NCBI GenBank assembly: GCA_040381075.1
Contig: JBEIHX010000028.1
Coordinates: 1 to 52,336, forward strand
Source of the DNA: JBEIHX01 sp040381075
GTDB taxonomy: Bacteria > Pseudomonadota > Alphaproteobacteria > Caulobacterales > Aquidulcibacteraceae
Length of the DNA: 52,336 nt
Reading direction: 5' to 3'
Part shown: positions 16,301-24,491 of the stretch, piece by piece
How the letters are laid out: each line of letters opens with the position of its first letter
Numbering within the stretch: position 1 is the first letter of the stretch
Notes under the pieces: model-generated
Told to the model about the DNA's origin: nothing
Seen by the model: only the letters and a program-made list of their open reading frames with translations
Database searches by the model: none
Program-made: the position numbers and the translations under genes

Positions 16301-17236
16301 ATGGACGTCAAAAACCTGTCTGCCCGCGCCGAGGCGGCGCACGTCATCGCGCGCGCCGCGCGCGCCACGGGGGCCGATTTTGCTGTTCTCCTGAAAACGG
16401 CAGCGCGCGAGAGCGCCTTCGATCCATCCGCCCGCGCCCGCACCTCCAGCGCAGCCGGCATGTTCCAGTTCATCGAGCAAACCTGGCTCGCCATGGTTGA
16501 GCGCTATGGCGCGCGTCATGGCCTTGCCGACGCCGCCGCCCAGATTGAACGCCGGGGCAACGGACAGGCGGCGGTGCGCGATCCGACCATACGCAAGCAG
16601 ATCCTCGATCTGCGCTTCAACCCGGACCTGGCGGCGCGCCTTGCTGGTGAGTTCACCCAGGAAAATGCCCGCTACATCGAAGGCAGGATCGGGCGCGCGC
16701 CAGGGCCAGGTGAACTCTATGCAGCCCATTTTCTTGGTCCTGCCGGGGCTGTGGAGCTCATTCGTACCGCTGCTTCCGCCCCCGACACGCCGGCCGCAAA
16801 CATGTTCCCGGCGGCGGCCGCCGCCAACCGTCCGGTGTTTTTCAACCGATCCGGCGATCCGCGCAGCGCGGCCGATCTCCTTGCCTTCCTCGCTCGCCCG
16901 GATCCCCGGGTCGAAGGCGTTGGGTCGCCGCCTGACGCCGGCGCCGCCCCCTCTAACGCCGATCCCCCCGCGCAGTCGCCCCCCACGCGCCAGATGCGGG
17001 CTGCGGAAGTGATGATGTTCGAGGCGCTGATGGACATCCTGTCCTCGTCGACCGGCAACGATGCGGCGGACGCGGACCGGGCGCGAAACGCCTATCGGCG
17101 CGATCCCCTGAGCGAGCAGCTGACACAGCAGCTGATTGACCAGCTCAACGCGCGCGTCCTTGAGCAGCCGGGTGGTCAGACGCCCGCGACGGCCGCGCCG
17201 GCGCTGAGAAGACCATCAATTTCCTCGGACGTGTAG
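16301..17236 (+). CDS. Lytic transglycosylase (SLT domain), possibly flagellar/polar
   Basis: 311 aa. The SLT domain is N-terminal, with the catalytic glutamate in TAARESAFDP (Glu37), followed by SSAAGMFQFIEQTWL and a GELYAAHFLGPAGA segment. There is no obvious signal peptide, which is common in flagellum-associated transglycosylases. The C-terminal half is Pro/Ala-rich and low-complexity, with a helical end. Its last 61 bases overlap the end of the convergent CoA transferase gene. The CtrA-like box upstream suggests timing with the cell cycle, as for polar or flagellar wall hydrolases; that role is inference. Confidence 0.88.
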   Translation: MDVKNLSARAEAAHVIARAARATGADFAVLLKTAARESAFDPSARARTSSAAGMFQFIEQTWLAMVERYGARHGLADAAAQIERRGNGQAAVRDPTIRKQILDLRFNPDLAARLAGEFTQENARYIEGRIGRAPGPGELYAAHFLGPAGAVELIRTAASAPDTPAANMFPAAAAANRPVFFNRSGDPRSAADLLAFLARPDPRVEGVGSPPDAGAAPSNADPPAQSPPTRQMRAAEVMMFEALMDILSSSTGNDAADADRARNAYRRDPLSEQLTQQLIDQLNARVLEQPGGQTPATAAPALRRPSISSDV

Positions 17237-18381
17237 CCAAGTTCGCCGAGCACAGCGCGCGTGTGCTGGCCAGGTCGCGGCGAGGGGCCCTTCGGACCGT
17301 CGGCCGCGCCAGGGAACCGGATCGGCGTCGCAGGAGACTTGTAGGTTTTCGCACCGTCCGCAGACGGTACGTCGACAAAGGCCCCGGCGGCGATCAGTTG
17401 CGGATCGGCGCAGGCCTCCGCAGCCGTCTGTACCGGCGCCCAGGTCACATCCTCCGCGTCGAGGCGCGCGGCGACCTCCGCAAACGCGGCAGCGCCAAAG
17501 GCTTCGTCGAGCGCAGCCACCAGCGCGCTGCAGTTCTCGCGTCGCGCACGGCTCGATGCAAAACGGGGGTCTGTCAACAGATGATCAGCCTTTACCGCCC
17601 GCGCGATGTTGGGCCAGTCTGGGTTTCCCTGACGCGGAACGATGCAGATCCACTTGTCATCAGAGGTCTTGAAAAAATTTGTCAACGGATTGACTGCGTC
17701 GGTGCGCGGCCGCGTTGAGGCGATCCGGCCAAATCTCAGCTGGATCGCCATGTCCGAACCAACAGCGTAGATCGCACTGCGCGCCAGTGAACTCTCAACG
17801 AGCCGGCCTCTGCCCGTCTTCTCACGCTCATAAAGCGCAGCGAGGATTCCCGCCGCACAGGCCATGGATGTGGTGTGATCGCCCATCCCGGTGCGAATCG
17901 TAAACGGCTCCGCGCCGCGCGGGGCGGTGAGGCGCGCAACGCCGGAGCGCGACCAGAAGGCGGTGACATCGAACCCGGCCCTGTCGACCTCTGGCCCTTC
18001 CAGACCGAAGCCGGTGACGCTTGCGTAGACAAGGCGCGGATTGATCGCACTCAGGCTGGCAGGGTCCAGTCCCGCGCGCGCCAGGCCGCCCGGACGCACA
18101 TTGGTCAGGAAGACGTCCGCTCCAGCAGCAAGCTTCCTCAGCGCAGCTATGCCGTCTGGCGTGCGGGTGTCGAGGATCACGCTCTGCTTGCCGCGGTTGT
18201 CCAGGTCGAAGACTGGATTGGCGTCCGTCTCAGCGCCGATCGTATCAAAAAACCTGCGTATGGGGTCGCCGCCAATGGGCTCCACCTTGATCACGCGTGC
18301 GCCCCAGTCCGAAAGGATGCAGCCAGCTCCCGGGGCTGCGATATAGGTGGCGTACTCGACCACCGTCAGTCCGCTCAGCAT
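17176..18381 (-). CDS. CaiB/BaiF-type class III CoA transferase
   Basis: 401 aa, full length for the family. It opens with LSGLTVVEYATYIAAPGAG and SDWGARVIKVEP, typical of class III CoA transferases, has FDLDNRGKQSVILD, and the catalytic aspartate in TGMGDHTTSM (Asp168). It transfers CoA between carboxylic acids. No pathway partner is adjacent, so the acid is unknown; racemase-type members (alpha-methylacyl-CoA racemase) share much of the fold and cannot be fully excluded. Confidence 0.92.
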   Translation of the reverse strand: MLSGLTVVEYATYIAAPGAGCILSDWGARVIKVEPIGGDPIRRFFDTIGAETDANPVFDLDNRGKQSVILDTRTPDGIAALRKLAAGADVFLTNVRPGGLARAGLDPASLSAINPRLVYASVTGFGLEGPEVDRAGFDVTAFWSRSGVARLTAPRGAEPFTIRTGMGDHTTSMACAAGILAALYEREKTGRGRLVESSLARSAIYAVGSDMAIQLRFGRIASTRPRTDAVNPLTNFFKTSDDKWICIVPRQGNPDWPNIARAVKADHLLTDPRFASSRARRENCSALVAALDEAFGAAAFAEVAARLDAEDVTWAPVQTAAEACADPQLIAAGAFVDVPSADGAKTYKSPATPIRFPGAADGPKGPSPRPGQHTRAVLGELGYTSEEIDGLLSAGAAVAGV

Positions 18382-18486
18382 GGTGCTGCCCCCTAATCCC
18401 GCACCGCGCGCCGCGGCGCCGGAAAGTTTTCATTAAGCATGCCCTGCCTAGCGTGGTCTGCTTCGGCTTTCCAGAGGTATGCAGCA

Positions 18487-19659
18487 ATGACCGTTCGCAC
18501 CATGCGCACGATGCTGACCGCGTCCGACATCACTGTTCTGGTGCATGGCGCCGATGCCGAAGAGCGCGCCCTGGCTGCGCACAAGGTATGTCGCAAGATC
18601 GACGGCGATGATCTCAGCGAGGCGGAGCGCGTCCAGGCGGCAGAAATCCTGCGCGTGCTCGCCAATGACGCAGCCGAGCTCGTGCGCCGCGCGCTTGCCG
18701 TGACGCTGCGCGCCTCGACCAAACTTCCCCATGACGTGGCGATCAAGCTCGCCTGCGATATCGAGACAGTCGCCCTGCCTGTGCTTGCCCAGTCGCCGAT
18801 GCTCACCGACGCTGATCTTGTCGCGATCGTGCGCACGTCTTCGCCGAGAAAGCAGACGGCGGTCGCTGCCAGGCCCACACTGTCGCTCACAGTCAGCCGC
18901 GCCATCGTTGAGACAGGGGAGGCGGCGCCTGTGCGGCGGGCTCTTGAGAACCCTGGCGCAGCCTTTGACGGTCGGTTGCTGGGCGAGGTCTTGGTGCGCT
19001 TCCCCGGCGACGAGGCGATGGCGCAGGCAATGGTCTACCGCCCGAGCCTGCCGATCCATATCGCTGAAAAGCTGGTCAACGCCGTCTCCGGGACGGCCTT
19101 TGACCATCTCGTCAACCATCACGCCCTGCCGCCGCAACTGGCGATTGATCTTGCCTCAGGCGCGCGCGAACGGGCCAGCATCGATCTCGTCTCCCAGGCC
19201 GGCCGCTCCCCGGATCTGCGTCGATTTGTGCAGCAGTTGGCTCTTAACGGGCGGCTGACGCCGTCCTTTGTTCTGCGCGCCCTTTGTCTCGGGCACATGG
19301 CGTTTGTCGAACAAAGTCTGGCCGAGATGTCAGGGCTGGCGCTGAAAAAGGCCTGGAAGCTGTTGCACGATACAGGACCGCTTGGGCTCAAGGCGCTCTA
19401 TGAGCGGGCCAACATGCCGGCCGGCATGTTTGCGGTCTTCAAGTCAGGCGTGGAGCTGTATCATCAGCTCGAGGCAGAAGGGCGATGGGATCGAGAGTTT
19501 TTCAGCCAGCTGATGACGGCTCGCGCGTTGACGCAGGCGCGCACGCTTCCGCGTGAGGACGCAGAGTACCTCCTTGAGAAGCTTGATGTGCTTTCAGAGG
19601 CAGTGCGCGCTGAGCGCGCGCGCCACATCGCTGATCGTGACCGGGTGCACGTCGCCTGA
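18487..19659 (+). CDS. DUF2336 domain-containing protein
   Basis: 390 aa, mostly helical, with repeats reminiscent of HEAT-like units (AAEILRVLANDAAELVRRALAVTL, DVAIKLACDIETVALPVLAQS). This is the DUF2336 pattern common in alphaproteobacteria; function unknown. I chose ATG 18487 because AGAGG lies about nine bases upstream; an earlier ATG at 18439 adds an unconserved-looking tail. It is divergent from the CoA transferase. Its 3' end overlaps the convergent EAL-like gene by 66 bases. Confidence 0.85.
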   Translation: MTVRTMRTMLTASDITVLVHGADAEERALAAHKVCRKIDGDDLSEAERVQAAEILRVLANDAAELVRRALAVTLRASTKLPHDVAIKLACDIETVALPVLAQSPMLTDADLVAIVRTSSPRKQTAVAARPTLSLTVSRAIVETGEAAPVRRALENPGAAFDGRLLGEVLVRFPGDEAMAQAMVYRPSLPIHIAEKLVNAVSGTAFDHLVNHHALPPQLAIDLASGARERASIDLVSQAGRSPDLRRFVQQLALNGRLTPSFVLRALCLGHMAFVEQSLAEMSGLALKKAWKLLHDTGPLGLKALYERANMPAGMFAVFKSGVELYHQLEAEGRWDREFFSQLMTARALTQARTLPREDAEYLLEKLDVLSEAVRAERARHIADRDRVHVA

Positions 19660-20322
19660 TGCCCCGTCCTCGTTCCGGTCGCGCTGCCATCTCGAAAAGC
19701 CAAGACCGGCGGATCCCAGCGGCGCCTCCGGCCCGACGGCCACGAGCCGTGCTCCGGCCCCGCGCCCGGCTGCAATGCGGCGCGTGGCGCGGCAGCGCCA
19801 GACATCGCCCGGCTGTTCTATCGCTCTGCGGATCGCCGGCGTCGGTACGCGGATCTCGTTGAACAGTTCACGCGCTTGAGCTGCATATGGCAGCAGGAAG
19901 TCCTCTGCGCAGGAGAGAGCCAGCGCAAATCCCCGGTCACGATACCGGCCAAGCGCCGCAAGGGCAGGCGCGCCATGCTGTGCGACTGCTGTCTCCTGCA
20001 CCACCAGTATGACAGCCTGTGGCGGAAGCTGCGCCACCTCGGCTGCAACGGTCGCCCTGACCGGCCCATGCGCCGCCATCACCGCAGTAATCGGCAGGCC
20101 GATCGCCAGTTCAGCGTCCGGGAATATCTGCGCGAGGTCATGAAACGTCTCTGCCGCCGCCGTGAAGTCTGCTGCGTCAGCCCCGCTCTCTTGCGGCACG
20201 AAGATTTGGCGCACCCGATCCTGGATCAGGCAACGCACCAGATGCGCCTGCGGCTGGCCTGCGGGCCCGCCCGTCACGCGCTTGCCAAGGTCGCTCACAC
20301 GGATGTCCTGCCCCCGATCCAC
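19594..20322 (-). CDS. Degenerate EAL-like domain protein
   Basis: 242 aa from a GTG start. The order of motifs recalls a c-di-GMP phosphodiesterase EAL domain: VILVVQETAV where EAL domains have LELTES, ALGRYRDRGFALALSCAED where they have a DDFG loop, LFNEIRVP for the DxIKID strand and RLVAVGPEAPLGSAGLGFSR for AEGVET...GQG. The EAL, DDFG and metal residues are not conserved, so catalysis is unlikely. A binding or structural role is possible. The assignment is by motif order only and could be wrong. It overlaps the DUF2336 gene tail to tail. Confidence 0.55.
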   Translation of the reverse strand: MDRGQDIRVSDLGKRVTGGPAGQPQAHLVRCLIQDRVRQIFVPQESGADAADFTAAAETFHDLAQIFPDAELAIGLPITAVMAAHGPVRATVAAEVAQLPPQAVILVVQETAVAQHGAPALAALGRYRDRGFALALSCAEDFLLPYAAQARELFNEIRVPTPAIRRAIEQPGDVWRCRATRRIAAGRGAGARLVAVGPEAPLGSAGLGFSRWQRDRNEDGASGDVHPVTISDVARALSAHCL

Positions 20323-20410
20323 CCCCGAGATGTACGGCCCCCGGACTTAAGGAAGGGGGGGCGCAACTGATCGAATTCATGCAAAAGTCCGCCATTCAAG
20401 GAGAGCCCCT

Positions 20411-21211
20411 GTGAACCAGCCCTGCGCCCCGATCCCGTCCGCAACCATCCTGATGGTGCGCGACGCTCCCGAACTGGAGGTGTTGATGGTCGTGCGCCAT
20501 CACCAAATCGACTTTGCAAGCGGAGCTCTGGTTTTTCCCGGCGGCAAGCTGGCGCCGGACGACGCCGCCCCGGACTGGCGCCTGCTCGCAGACGGCGTCG
20601 AGGGGCTGAGCGGGATGGAGATCAGCCTGCGTGTCGGGGCGATCCGGGAAGCGTTTGAGGAGTCGGGTCTCATTCTCGCCCGCCCCGGCGCAGAGCGCGG
20701 CCTCGGGGCGCCGCTTGCCGGGCGCGCGGCGGCGGAGGCGATCGCTCCCCATCGCGACGCAGTGGCGCGCGGCGAGAGGCTGTTCTCCCGCGTCATCGCC
20801 GAAGCCGGCCTCGCGCTCGCCCTCGACACCCTTGTTGATTATGCGCACTGGATCACGCCTGCGATGATGCCCAAGCGCTTCGATACCTACTTCTTTCTCG
20901 CTCCAGCTCCGACGGACCAGCTCGCCGACCATGATGGGCGGGAGACAGTCGATGCCGCCTGGGTCCGCCCCGGCGCAGTGCTTGAGGAGATGCGGGCGGG
21001 CGCGCGCAAGATTATCTTTCCCACCCGGCTCAACATTGAGCGTTTGGGCGAAAGCGATTCTGTAGCGCAGGCCCTGACTGCGGCGCGCGCGCGCGCGCAC
21101 GTTGTGGTTGAGCCGGTCGTGGTCATGGAGGAGGGCCGGGCGGTGCTCGTCATTCCAGCCGAAGCGGGATACTCGGTGACGCGCGAGCCGTTGGAGGGCA
21201 ACCAGCCCTAG
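20411..21211 (+). CDS. Nudix hydrolase (NUDT19-like)
   Basis: 266 aa. The Nudix box is split as in the NUDT19/RP2 type: VFPGGKL near residues 41-47, then a 30-residue insert before GAIREAFEESGL near 76-87, which keeps the REx2EExG metal site. The expected reaction is hydrolysis of a nucleoside diphosphate linked to another group, CoA derivatives being known substrates of this subgroup. AAGGAG ahead supports GTG 20411. It stands alone, with a convergent Hpt gene downstream. Confidence 0.9.
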   Translation: MNQPCAPIPSATILMVRDAPELEVLMVVRHHQIDFASGALVFPGGKLAPDDAAPDWRLLADGVEGLSGMEISLRVGAIREAFEESGLILARPGAERGLGAPLAGRAAAEAIAPHRDAVARGERLFSRVIAEAGLALALDTLVDYAHWITPAMMPKRFDTYFFLAPAPTDQLADHDGRETVDAAWVRPGAVLEEMRAGARKIIFPTRLNIERLGESDSVAQALTAARARAHVVVEPVVVMEEGRAVLVIPAEAGYSVTREPLEGNQP

Positions 21212-21380
21212 ACGCGCCGACCTCAGGTCGCGCAGGTGCAATGACGTGCGCCGGCGGGCTCATCCGCTTTCGCCCGGACGTTGCTGACGGGAGGCAGGAA
21301 GGCCGCAAACCATCGGGCCCGCGGATGCGCAAATCCTCACGCCTGCCTGCCAGGGACCGCCATGCGGTCGCAGCAACGCT

Positions 21381-21932
21381 TCACGCTGACTGGGTCGACA
21401 GTTCCCCGCACTCACCCTGGCCGGCAGGGTCGCCGGGCTGGACTTTGGCCGGGACTCCCAGGTGCTCAGCAACAAGGGCCTCAAGCTCTTGCAGCAGGGC
21501 AAGGCCGATTGGATCGGTTTCACTCTTCATGCGCTGGCGCACGGTGGCGCGGATTGCATCGACATGGGCGTCAATAAGCTGGGGAGGGGACTGCGCGTTC
21601 TTCGCCTCAAGAAGCACGCACAATGACGCAGCGATACGGGTCACCAGCGGGTACTTGAACGTCACCCCGAGACCTTTGAGATCATGGGCGCAGGTGAGCA
21701 GACGCGCCATCGCACCGTGCGCGTGACGCTCAGTCTCGACGCGCCACCGCGCGGCCACGAGTTGGTCTACGTGGTCTTCAATCCAATCCTGGAACTCTCC
21801 GGAAATGGTATGCAGCGCAGCCTCGGCGCGAGCGATCGCCGCCTCATCCAGAGGGGCGAGTTTTCCGCCAACCTTTGCCTTGAGCAGGTTGGGCGGATGG
21901 ATGATTTCAACACGCTTGCGCTTCCTGGTCAT
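21381..21932 (-). CDS. Hpt (histidine phosphotransfer) domain protein
   Basis: 183 aa. The helix TCAHDLKGLGVTFKYPLVTRIAASL has the Hpt signature HDLKG, with the predicted phospho-histidine at His83, and a later amphipathic helix completes the bundle. The first 20 residues are basic (TRKRKRVEI). It should pass phosphoryl groups between a hybrid kinase and a response regulator, but no kinase or regulator gene is adjacent. ATG 21932 is the first codon that leaves a compact protein. The 444 bases upstream contain a tandem array. Confidence 0.82.
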   Translation of the reverse strand: MTRKRKRVEIIHPPNLLKAKVGGKLAPLDEAAIARAEAALHTISGEFQDWIEDHVDQLVAARWRVETERHAHGAMARLLTCAHDLKGLGVTFKYPLVTRIAASLCVLLEAKNAQSPPQLIDAHVDAIRATVRQRMKSETDPIGLALLQELEALVAEHLGVPAKVQPGDPAGQGECGELSTQSA

Positions 21933-22056
21933 GATGCAGTTCCATCTGGTTGCGTCATCCAGCCCTGGCGCGACGCGAAATGCGTCACGGCCTGGCGATT
22001 CCCGGCCCAGCGCCGCCCGGCCCAGCGATGCGAGGCTGGGCAATGAGCAGCTGGCC

Positions 22057-22137
22057 CGATTGATGCGGGCTCACTTGATGCGGGCCCATTTGATGCGGGC
22101 CCATTTGGTGCGGGCCCATTTGGTGCGGGCCCATGCA
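22057..22137. repeat. 15-base tandem array, about 5 units
   Basis: Five units of TG[AG]TGCGGGCCCATT starting at 22061, 22076, 22091, 22106 and 22121. The first unit is slightly divergent (CTCAC in place of CCCAT). The array occupies the 444-base gap 21933-22376 between the Hpt gene start and the dgt stop. I see no gene in the gap. The reverse complement reads CCCGCATCAAATGGG, which shares a core with two other arrays in this window. Confidence 0.95.
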
Positions 22138-22376
22138 GGGCGGTGCGCGCCGGCCAAGCGCCGCAAGGCAGGGCCGCACAGCGGGCGGCGCAGGGGCATG
22201 GGCGCGCAGGTCGGGGCTGCCTGACCACGACGATCCCGGCGTTCGCGACACCCCGGTGGCGCACCGCGCCTCGTCTGGCCCCCCGCAGCGTCATCAGGAT
22301 CACACCCTCCCACAGCATGGGATGTTGGCGCATTTGGTTGAAGACGGCGTAAACGCTGCGTCAGCGCACCGCCGGA

Positions 22377-23576
22377 TCACAGCAAACGGTCGAGGTTGAA
22401 CAGCTTTCTGTGTTCTTCGATCGCAAAATTGTCCGTCATGCTGGCGATGTAATCACACACCGCGCGCGCGGCCTTTTCGGCGGGGCGGTCCAGCGCCCTT
22501 GCCTGCCAGGCCGGCGGCAAAGCTTCGGGTTCGGCCAGGAACAGCTTGAACAGATCCTGCACGATGCGCCGGGCCTGGCTGCGGACCCGGTTGACCTGCC
22601 AGTGACGATAGAAGCGCGCATACAAGAACCGTCGCAGTGCGCCGGCGCGCTCAGTCATGTCGGCCGAGAAACCGACCAGGGGCCGTCCCAGGGCGCGCAC
22701 GTCCGCCGCCGTCTGCGGACGTGCGGCGGCGATCGTGCGGCGGGTCTGCGCGATCAGATCATTCACCCAGGCGCCGATGAGCCGGCGCACCGCCTCGTCG
22801 ATCGCGCGCTCCCGTTCAAGGCCGGGGAAGTCCCGCCACACGCTTTCAAACGCCTCGCGCGCAAGCGGGACACACTCGACCAGCTCCTCAATGGTGAAGA
22901 AACCGGCACGCAGACCGTCATCAATATCGTGGTTGTTGTAGGCGATATCGTCGGCGAGGGCTGCGACTTGAGCTTCCGGGCCTGCGAACGTCCCAACCTC
23001 AAGATCATATTCTTCGCACCACTCGCGATAGACCGGAGCCAGGTCAGCGCTGGTCTGCCCGGTTCGCAGCAGCGGCCCGTTGTGCTTCAGAACGCCCTCC
23101 AGGGTCTCCCACGTCAGGTTGACGCCGTCGAACTGCGGATAGCGGCGCTCAAGCTTGGTGATGACCCGCATCGTCTGGGCGTTGTGATCGAACCCGGCGA
23201 AGTCCTGCATGCATGCGTCGAGCGCATCCTCTCCGGTGTGCCCGAATGGGGGGTGGCCCAGGTCATGGGCCAACGCACAGGCCTCTGCCAGATCCTCGTT
23301 CAGGCCAAGCTGGCGCGCGATGGAGCGTGCGATCTGGGCCACTTCCAGCGAGTGCGTCAGCCGCGTGCGGTAATGGTCGCCCTCATGGGCGACGAAAACC
23401 TGGGTCTTCTGCTTCAGGCGTCGGAATGCGGTGGTGTGAATGATGCGGTCCCGATCACGCTCGAACGGGTTGCGCGTCGCGCTCTCCGGTTCGGCATGGC
23501 GACGTCCGCGCGACTGTCGCGCATCCGAGGCAAAACATGCCTGCGGTGCTGCATATGCCTGCGCCTGATCCGGCAT
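22377..23576 (-). CDS. dgt: Deoxyguanosinetriphosphate triphosphohydrolase-like protein
   Basis: 399 aa, full length. HD-domain metal ligands are clear: RLTHSLEVAQIARSIA, LAHDLGHPPFGHTGE and DDIAYNNHDIDDG. Dgt-type enzymes cleave dNTPs to deoxynucleoside and triphosphate and so affect dNTP pools. I chose ATG 23576 because GAAGAG lies just upstream and conserved sequence starts soon after. The promoter region is shared with the divergent erpA, and the dgt ribosome binding site lies in an inverted repeat (23580-23621). The dgt/erpA/xth grouping is one I recall from other alphaproteobacteria. Confidence 0.94.
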   Translation of the reverse strand: MPDQAQAYAAPQACFASDARQSRGRRHAEPESATRNPFERDRDRIIHTTAFRRLKQKTQVFVAHEGDHYRTRLTHSLEVAQIARSIARQLGLNEDLAEACALAHDLGHPPFGHTGEDALDACMQDFAGFDHNAQTMRVITKLERRYPQFDGVNLTWETLEGVLKHNGPLLRTGQTSADLAPVYREWCEEYDLEVGTFAGPEAQVAALADDIAYNNHDIDDGLRAGFFTIEELVECVPLAREAFESVWRDFPGLERERAIDEAVRRLIGAWVNDLIAQTRRTIAAARPQTAADVRALGRPLVGFSADMTERAGALRRFLYARFYRHWQVNRVRSQARRIVQDLFKLFLAEPEALPPAWQARALDRPAEKAARAVCDYIASMTDNFAIEEHRKLFNLDRLL

Positions 23577-23579
23577 GGG

Positions 23580-23621
23580 CGTCTCTTCACTTTCTTTGCA
23601 AGCGCCATGATATAAGAGACG
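23580..23621. promoter_or_regulatory. Inverted repeat in dgt/erpA divergent promoter
   Basis: Arms CGTCTCTT (23580-23587) and AAGAGACG (23614-23621) are perfect over 8 bp, with 26 bases between them. The A+T-rich stretch TGATATAAG inside the repeat may be a promoter -10 for one of the two genes. On the minus strand the arm next to dgt contains its likely ribosome binding site. Confidence 0.5.
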
Positions 23622-23652
23622 ATGGTTTCCTGCGCATGGCGAATTTGCTTCG

Positions 23653-24015
23653 ATGTCAGAGATGATCGCACACCAGCCCGTGGAGCGGGCGCCCGCCCTG
23701 AGCCTTTCGGCAGGGGCGGCCGCCCGGATCCGCAAGATCCTTGAAAAATCGCCAGAGGCCCACCTGCTGCGCGTGGCGGTGAGCGGGGGCGGGTGTTCGG
23801 GCTTTCGCTACGAGTTCTCGCTGATCGCCGCCGCCCAGGACGACGACCTGGTCATCGAGCGTGATGGCGCGGCGATTGCGGTGGACAGCGCCAGCATTGC
23901 GTTTCTTGACGGATCCGAGGTGGACTACGTCGATGAAATCCTCGGCGCGCATTTCACAGTGCGAAATCCCAATGCGACCGCGGGCTGCGGCTGCGGGACC
24001 AGCTTTTCGGTCTGA
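23653..24015 (+). CDS. erpA: Iron-sulfur cluster insertion protein ErpA
   Basis: 120 aa A-type carrier protein. The three cluster-binding cysteines are present: Cys48 in SGGGCSGFRY and Cys112/Cys114 in GCGCGTSF. It delivers Fe-S clusters to apo-enzymes in the cytoplasm. The gene is divergent from dgt with 76 bases between start codons. A strong hairpin follows directly after the stop. IscA and SufA share the motif; the acidic loop and position next to dgt favour ErpA. Confidence 0.93.
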   Translation: MSEMIAHQPVERAPALSLSAGAAARIRKILEKSPEAHLLRVAVSGGGCSGFRYEFSLIAAAQDDDLVIERDGAAIAVDSASIAFLDGSEVDYVDEILGAHFTVRNPNATAGCGCGTSFSV

Positions 24016-24016
24016 C

Positions 24017-24039
24017 GCCGCCCGGCGCAGCCGGGCGGC
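24017..24039 (+). terminator. Strong hairpin after erpA
   Basis: Perfect 10-bp stem GCCGCCCGGC / GCCGGGCGGC with a 3-base loop, beginning one base after the erpA stop. There is no T-run, so it could protect the mRNA end or act with Rho. Confidence 0.55.
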
Positions 24040-24120
24040 CATGACGCAAGCCGCCCGCGAAGCGCGCCGCCTCACCCAGGCCCTCTGTTTTGCGGCTCTG
24101 TAGTCCAGGTCCTGCTGTTC

Positions 24121-24220
24121 CCGGGTCCGTACTTTCCCGGGCCCCGTGTTTTCCTGGGCCCTGTACTTTCCTGGGCCCTGTACTTTCCTGGGCCCTGTAC
24201 TTTCCTGGGCCCTGTACTGG
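24121..24220. repeat. 17-base tandem array, about 6 units
   Basis: Units of GGGCCCTGTACTTTCCT start at 24156, 24173, 24190 and 24207 (exact 17-base period). Two diverged units precede them at 24123 and 24139. The array lies in the 476-base gap 24016-24491 between erpA and the nitroreductase gene, which otherwise holds only the erpA hairpin. Each unit contains the palindrome GGGCCC. Confidence 0.95.
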
Positions 24221-24491
24221 CGGACCGCTGGATCCAGCGGCGTTGCCGTCGCCAGCCCTGCCCTCACCAGCGGCCCCCGTCAGGAGCTGCTGGCGTGGAT
24301 CGGCGTGGTCTCAGAGCGCCCCTGTCCGGCAGGCGCGCGATCCCGACCCGCAGAGCCCGCACCCGGGTGCGACGCATGCGGCTGCGTCCTGGCGCACGTC
24401 CCAGCGATGGGCCACGCGCGCACGTTGCTCTCGATTTGGTCGCCAACACACGCTAGGCCTCCTGGGTGAACCACAGCATGGGGAGCCCGCC

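Noticed and set aside
24090..24491. N-terminal extension of the nitroreductase through the 17-base array
   Set aside because: The domain begins at ATG 24492 with a good ribosome binding site, and the upstream sequence is only repeat.
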